DNA of 64,000 nt, from positions 329,273-393,272 of the forward strand of contig JAYODU010000002.1 in assembly GCA_038106445.1 (NCBI GenBank), in the 5' to 3' direction. A program made the position numbers and the translations under genes. This DNA is from Pseudemcibacter sp038106445 (GTDB taxonomy: Bacteria; Pseudomonadota; Alphaproteobacteria; Sphingomonadales; Emcibacteraceae). The notes below the pieces were generated by a model. It searched no databases, was not told the origin of the DNA, and saw only the letters and a list, made by a program, of their open reading frames with translations. This document shows positions 62,679-64,000 of the stretch, in pieces. Position 1 is the stretch's first letter, and each line of letters starts with the position of its first letter.

Positions 62679-63275
62679 CTAGCGCTCAAATGTGATCGTA
62701 CGGCGAATTTTCTTCTGAAGTTGAAGAATGCCATATAATAATGCTTCAGCAGTAGGAGGACATCCCGGGACATAAACATCCACCGGCACAATCCGATCAC
62801 AGCCACGTACAACTGAATACGAATAATGGTAATATCCGCCACCATTAGCACAAGACCCCATGGAAATAACATAACGTGGTTCCGGCATCTGGTCATAAAC
62901 CTTACGCATTGCTGGTGCCATTTTATTTGTAAGTGTTCCCGCGACGATCATTACATCGGAATGCCGGGGACTGCCACGTGGTGCAAATCCGTATCTTTCC
63001 ACATCATAACGCGACATGGATGTATGCATCATTTCAACTGCGCAGCAGGCAAGACCAAACGTCATCCACCAAAGAGAGCCGGTACGCGCCCAGGCAATAA
63101 TATCTTCTATTGAAGTAACTACAAATCCCTTATCGGCAAGATCATCCTGAATAGATTTAAAATAAGCATCACGCTCCATCGCGGACATCTCCGCCTGCAT
63201 TGCCGGTGACACCATATCCACTTTTGCTTGGTCTGGCGTATTTTCTACTCCCATTCCAATGCTCCTTTTTTCCAT
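62679..63275 (-). CDS. nuoB: NADH-quinone oxidoreductase subunit B
   Basis: A 198-residue subunit carrying the N2 cluster that reduces quinone. The adjacent Cys pair is in GLACCAVEMMH, and the other ligands are in SMGSCANGGG and VPGCPPTAEAL. The ATG lies inside the end of nuoA (31-bp overlap); a shorter start at MVSPAMQAEM would also be possible. Confidence 0.97.
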   Translation of the reverse strand: MEKRSIGMGVENTPDQAKVDMVSPAMQAEMSAMERDAYFKSIQDDLADKGFVVTSIEDIIAWARTGSLWWMTFGLACCAVEMMHTSMSRYDVERYGFAPRGSPRHSDVMIVAGTLTNKMAPAMRKVYDQMPEPRYVISMGSCANGGGYYHYSYSVVRGCDRIVPVDVYVPGCPPTAEALLYGILQLQKKIRRTITFER

Positions 63276-63610
63276 TCATATATAAAGCCGATAGTCAGCA
63301 CACCCAGAAAGATCATCATAGATACAAATCCAAATATTCCGATATTTCCAAGTGCAACTGCCCAGGGAAAAAGGAACGCCACTTCCAAATCAAAAATTAT
63401 AAACAGGATAGCTACAAGATAAAACCTGACATCAAACTGTTTGCGCATATCTGTAAACGCTTCAAATCCGCATTCATAAGCAGACAGCTTTTCCGCATCG
63501 GGTTTTTGTTTCACAACAAGGATCGGCAACAATACAAATATTGCTGCCATAACAATAGCTATGATAAAGAAAACCAATATCGGAAGATATTCGAGCAGCA
63601 AATCGTTCAT
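63245..63610 (-). CDS. nuoA: NADH-quinone oxidoreductase subunit A
   Basis: A 121-residue, three-helix membrane subunit. I choose ATG 63610 (MNDLLLEYLPILVFF); a TTG at 63628 would add six unlikely residues. The loop KLSAYECGFEAF, with the Cys that changes exposure in the active/deactive transition, and the FDLEVAFLFPW helix are intact. First gene of the complete nuoA-N operon. Confidence 0.97.
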   Translation of the reverse strand: MNDLLLEYLPILVFFIIAIVMAAIFVLLPILVVKQKPDAEKLSAYECGFEAFTDMRKQFDVRFYLVAILFIIFDLEVAFLFPWAVALGNIGIFGFVSMMIFLGVLTIGFIYEWKKGALEWE

Positions 63611-63928
63611 TAGCGCCCCACCCTTCAATTACATCGTTTATGACAGTCCTCACCGTAATGACCTGGAACGCTGTCCTTTAATCCAAGCTAAGGTTTATTT
63701 CACCACCTATGTACCCGAATATAATTTCAGGAACACAAAAAGCAAAATTCCTAGCTTCGTTAATAGCCCTTAGCGACAAAAAATTCCACTAGTTTTTTTA
63801 TAAAAAAATGCTTTTTTATTAATTCGAAACAGTAAAAGTAGCACGACAAAATCCTTCATGCTTATAACGAATTAGTAAAAATTTCAGGACAGTCTAAAAT
63901 TGGATAAAATTACCATTTTTGATAAAAA
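63611..63928. other. Gap between tRNA-Asp and nuoA
   Basis: About 318 bp without a gene. It holds the probable tRNA terminator at its upstream end, a candidate nuo promoter at 63718-63745 and a leader of about 100 nt. The remainder is AT-rich, with T-rich stretches and no clear further signal. Confidence 0.5.
63718..63745 (-). promoter_or_regulatory. Candidate promoter of the nuo operon
   Basis: On the minus strand TTGCTT (63745-63740), a 16-base spacer and TATATT (63723-63718) resemble a sigma-70 promoter. A start near 63711 gives a leader of about 100 nt before nuoA. Confidence 0.42.
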
Positions 63929-63931
63929 TGG
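63901..63931 (-). terminator. Terminator overlapping the 3' end of tRNA-Asp
   Basis: On the minus strand CCATTTTT, ATC and AAAAATGG form a hairpin followed by TAATTTTATCC. The first CCA of this stem is the encoded CCA end of the tRNA. The stem is AT-rich, so it may be weak. Confidence 0.5.
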
Positions 63932-64000
63932 CGAGAGTGACGGGACTCGAACCCGCGACCTCTGGCGTGACAGGCCAGCGCTCTAACCAACTGAGCTACA
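63929..64000 (-). tRNA. tRNA-Asp (GTC), 5' end outside window
   Basis: Read on the minus strand: position 8 T, D-arm GCTC..GAGC with loop AGTTGGTTA, anticodon arm CTGGC-CTGTCAC-GCCAG with anticodon GTC, T-arm GCGGG-TTCGAGT-CCCGT, acceptor 3' strand CACTCTC, G discriminator and encoded CCA. About five bases of the 5' acceptor strand lie beyond the window edge. The gene lies upstream of nuoA on the same strand. Confidence 0.95.

Noticed and set aside
49452..63628. Missing or extra gene in the nuo operon
   Set aside because: All 14 subunits A-N are present once, in standard order, with intact cluster ligands.
1..64000. Prophage, insertion sequence, CRISPR array, toxin-antitoxin or defence island
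   Set aside because: No integrase, transposase, phage structural gene, cas gene, regularly spaced repeats or terminal inverted repeats were found in either strand.

Overview
The window comes from an alphaproteobacterium with a fairly AT-rich genome, assembled as a draft: a run of ten N sits inside gltX. The evidence for the group is gene order. From about 20.7 kb to the end the window carries the conserved alphaproteobacterial block comEC-gltX-gltA-...-fabZ-...-skp-bamA-rseP-dxr-cdsA-uppS-frr-pyrH-tsf-rpsB-...-dnaE-...-lolD-lolC/E-proS-...-mce-rnj-coaX-birA-nuoN..nuoA. The rne // amiC-mrcA-prfB arrangement at 1.5-9.7 kb is also typical of this class. I cannot name the order or genus.

Layout. 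0-9.7 kb: a 5'-cut M23 peptidase gene overlapping a bactofilin gene (+), facing the cell-wall/translation operon amiC-mrcA-prfB (-), which is divergent from rne (+). prfB is read through a programmed +1 frameshift. 9.8-14.2 kb: an M48 metalloprotease gene broken in its middle, a DsbA-like exported thiol oxidoreductase, trxB, a LysR regulator, and a probable small RNA whose two hairpin loops carry CUCCCC. 14.2-20.3 kb: a HAD phosphatase and an aspartate aminotransferase (-), uvrB (+), and an unusual thiamine-diphosphate enzyme with an apparent twin-arginine leader (+). 20.3-21.0 kb: two gene remnants facing each other, a membrane-anchored protein start with a stop codon and what looks like the first part of comEC, meeting at about 20790. 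21.2-24.0 kb: gltX and gltA (+).

24.0-48.7 kb, all protein genes on the minus strand: gloA-fabZ; then the envelope/translation block skp, bamA, rseP, dxr, cdsA, uppS, frr, pyrH, tsf, rpsB (outer-membrane assembly, sigma-E-type proteolysis, isoprenoid, phospholipid and undecaprenyl synthesis, ribosome functions); then NUDIX, dnaE, DUF1761, a lipoprotein sulfatase, lolD, lolC/E, proS, a secreted hypothetical, a possible plus-strand small RNA, DUF1467, mce, rnj, coaX and birA. 49.4-63.6 kb: a complete 14-gene nuoA-N operon for respiratory complex I. A tRNA-Asp cut at its 5' end closes the window.

The most notable features are: (1) lpxD, lpxA, lpxI and lpxB, which normally flank fabZ in this block, are all missing here, with a terminator and a candidate new promoter at the lpxD position; (2) the abutting remnants next to gltX, suggesting that one deletion removed the 3' parts of two convergent genes, including comEC; (3) two candidate small RNAs, at 14072-14203 and 45461-45562; (4) the predicted exported ThDP enzyme.
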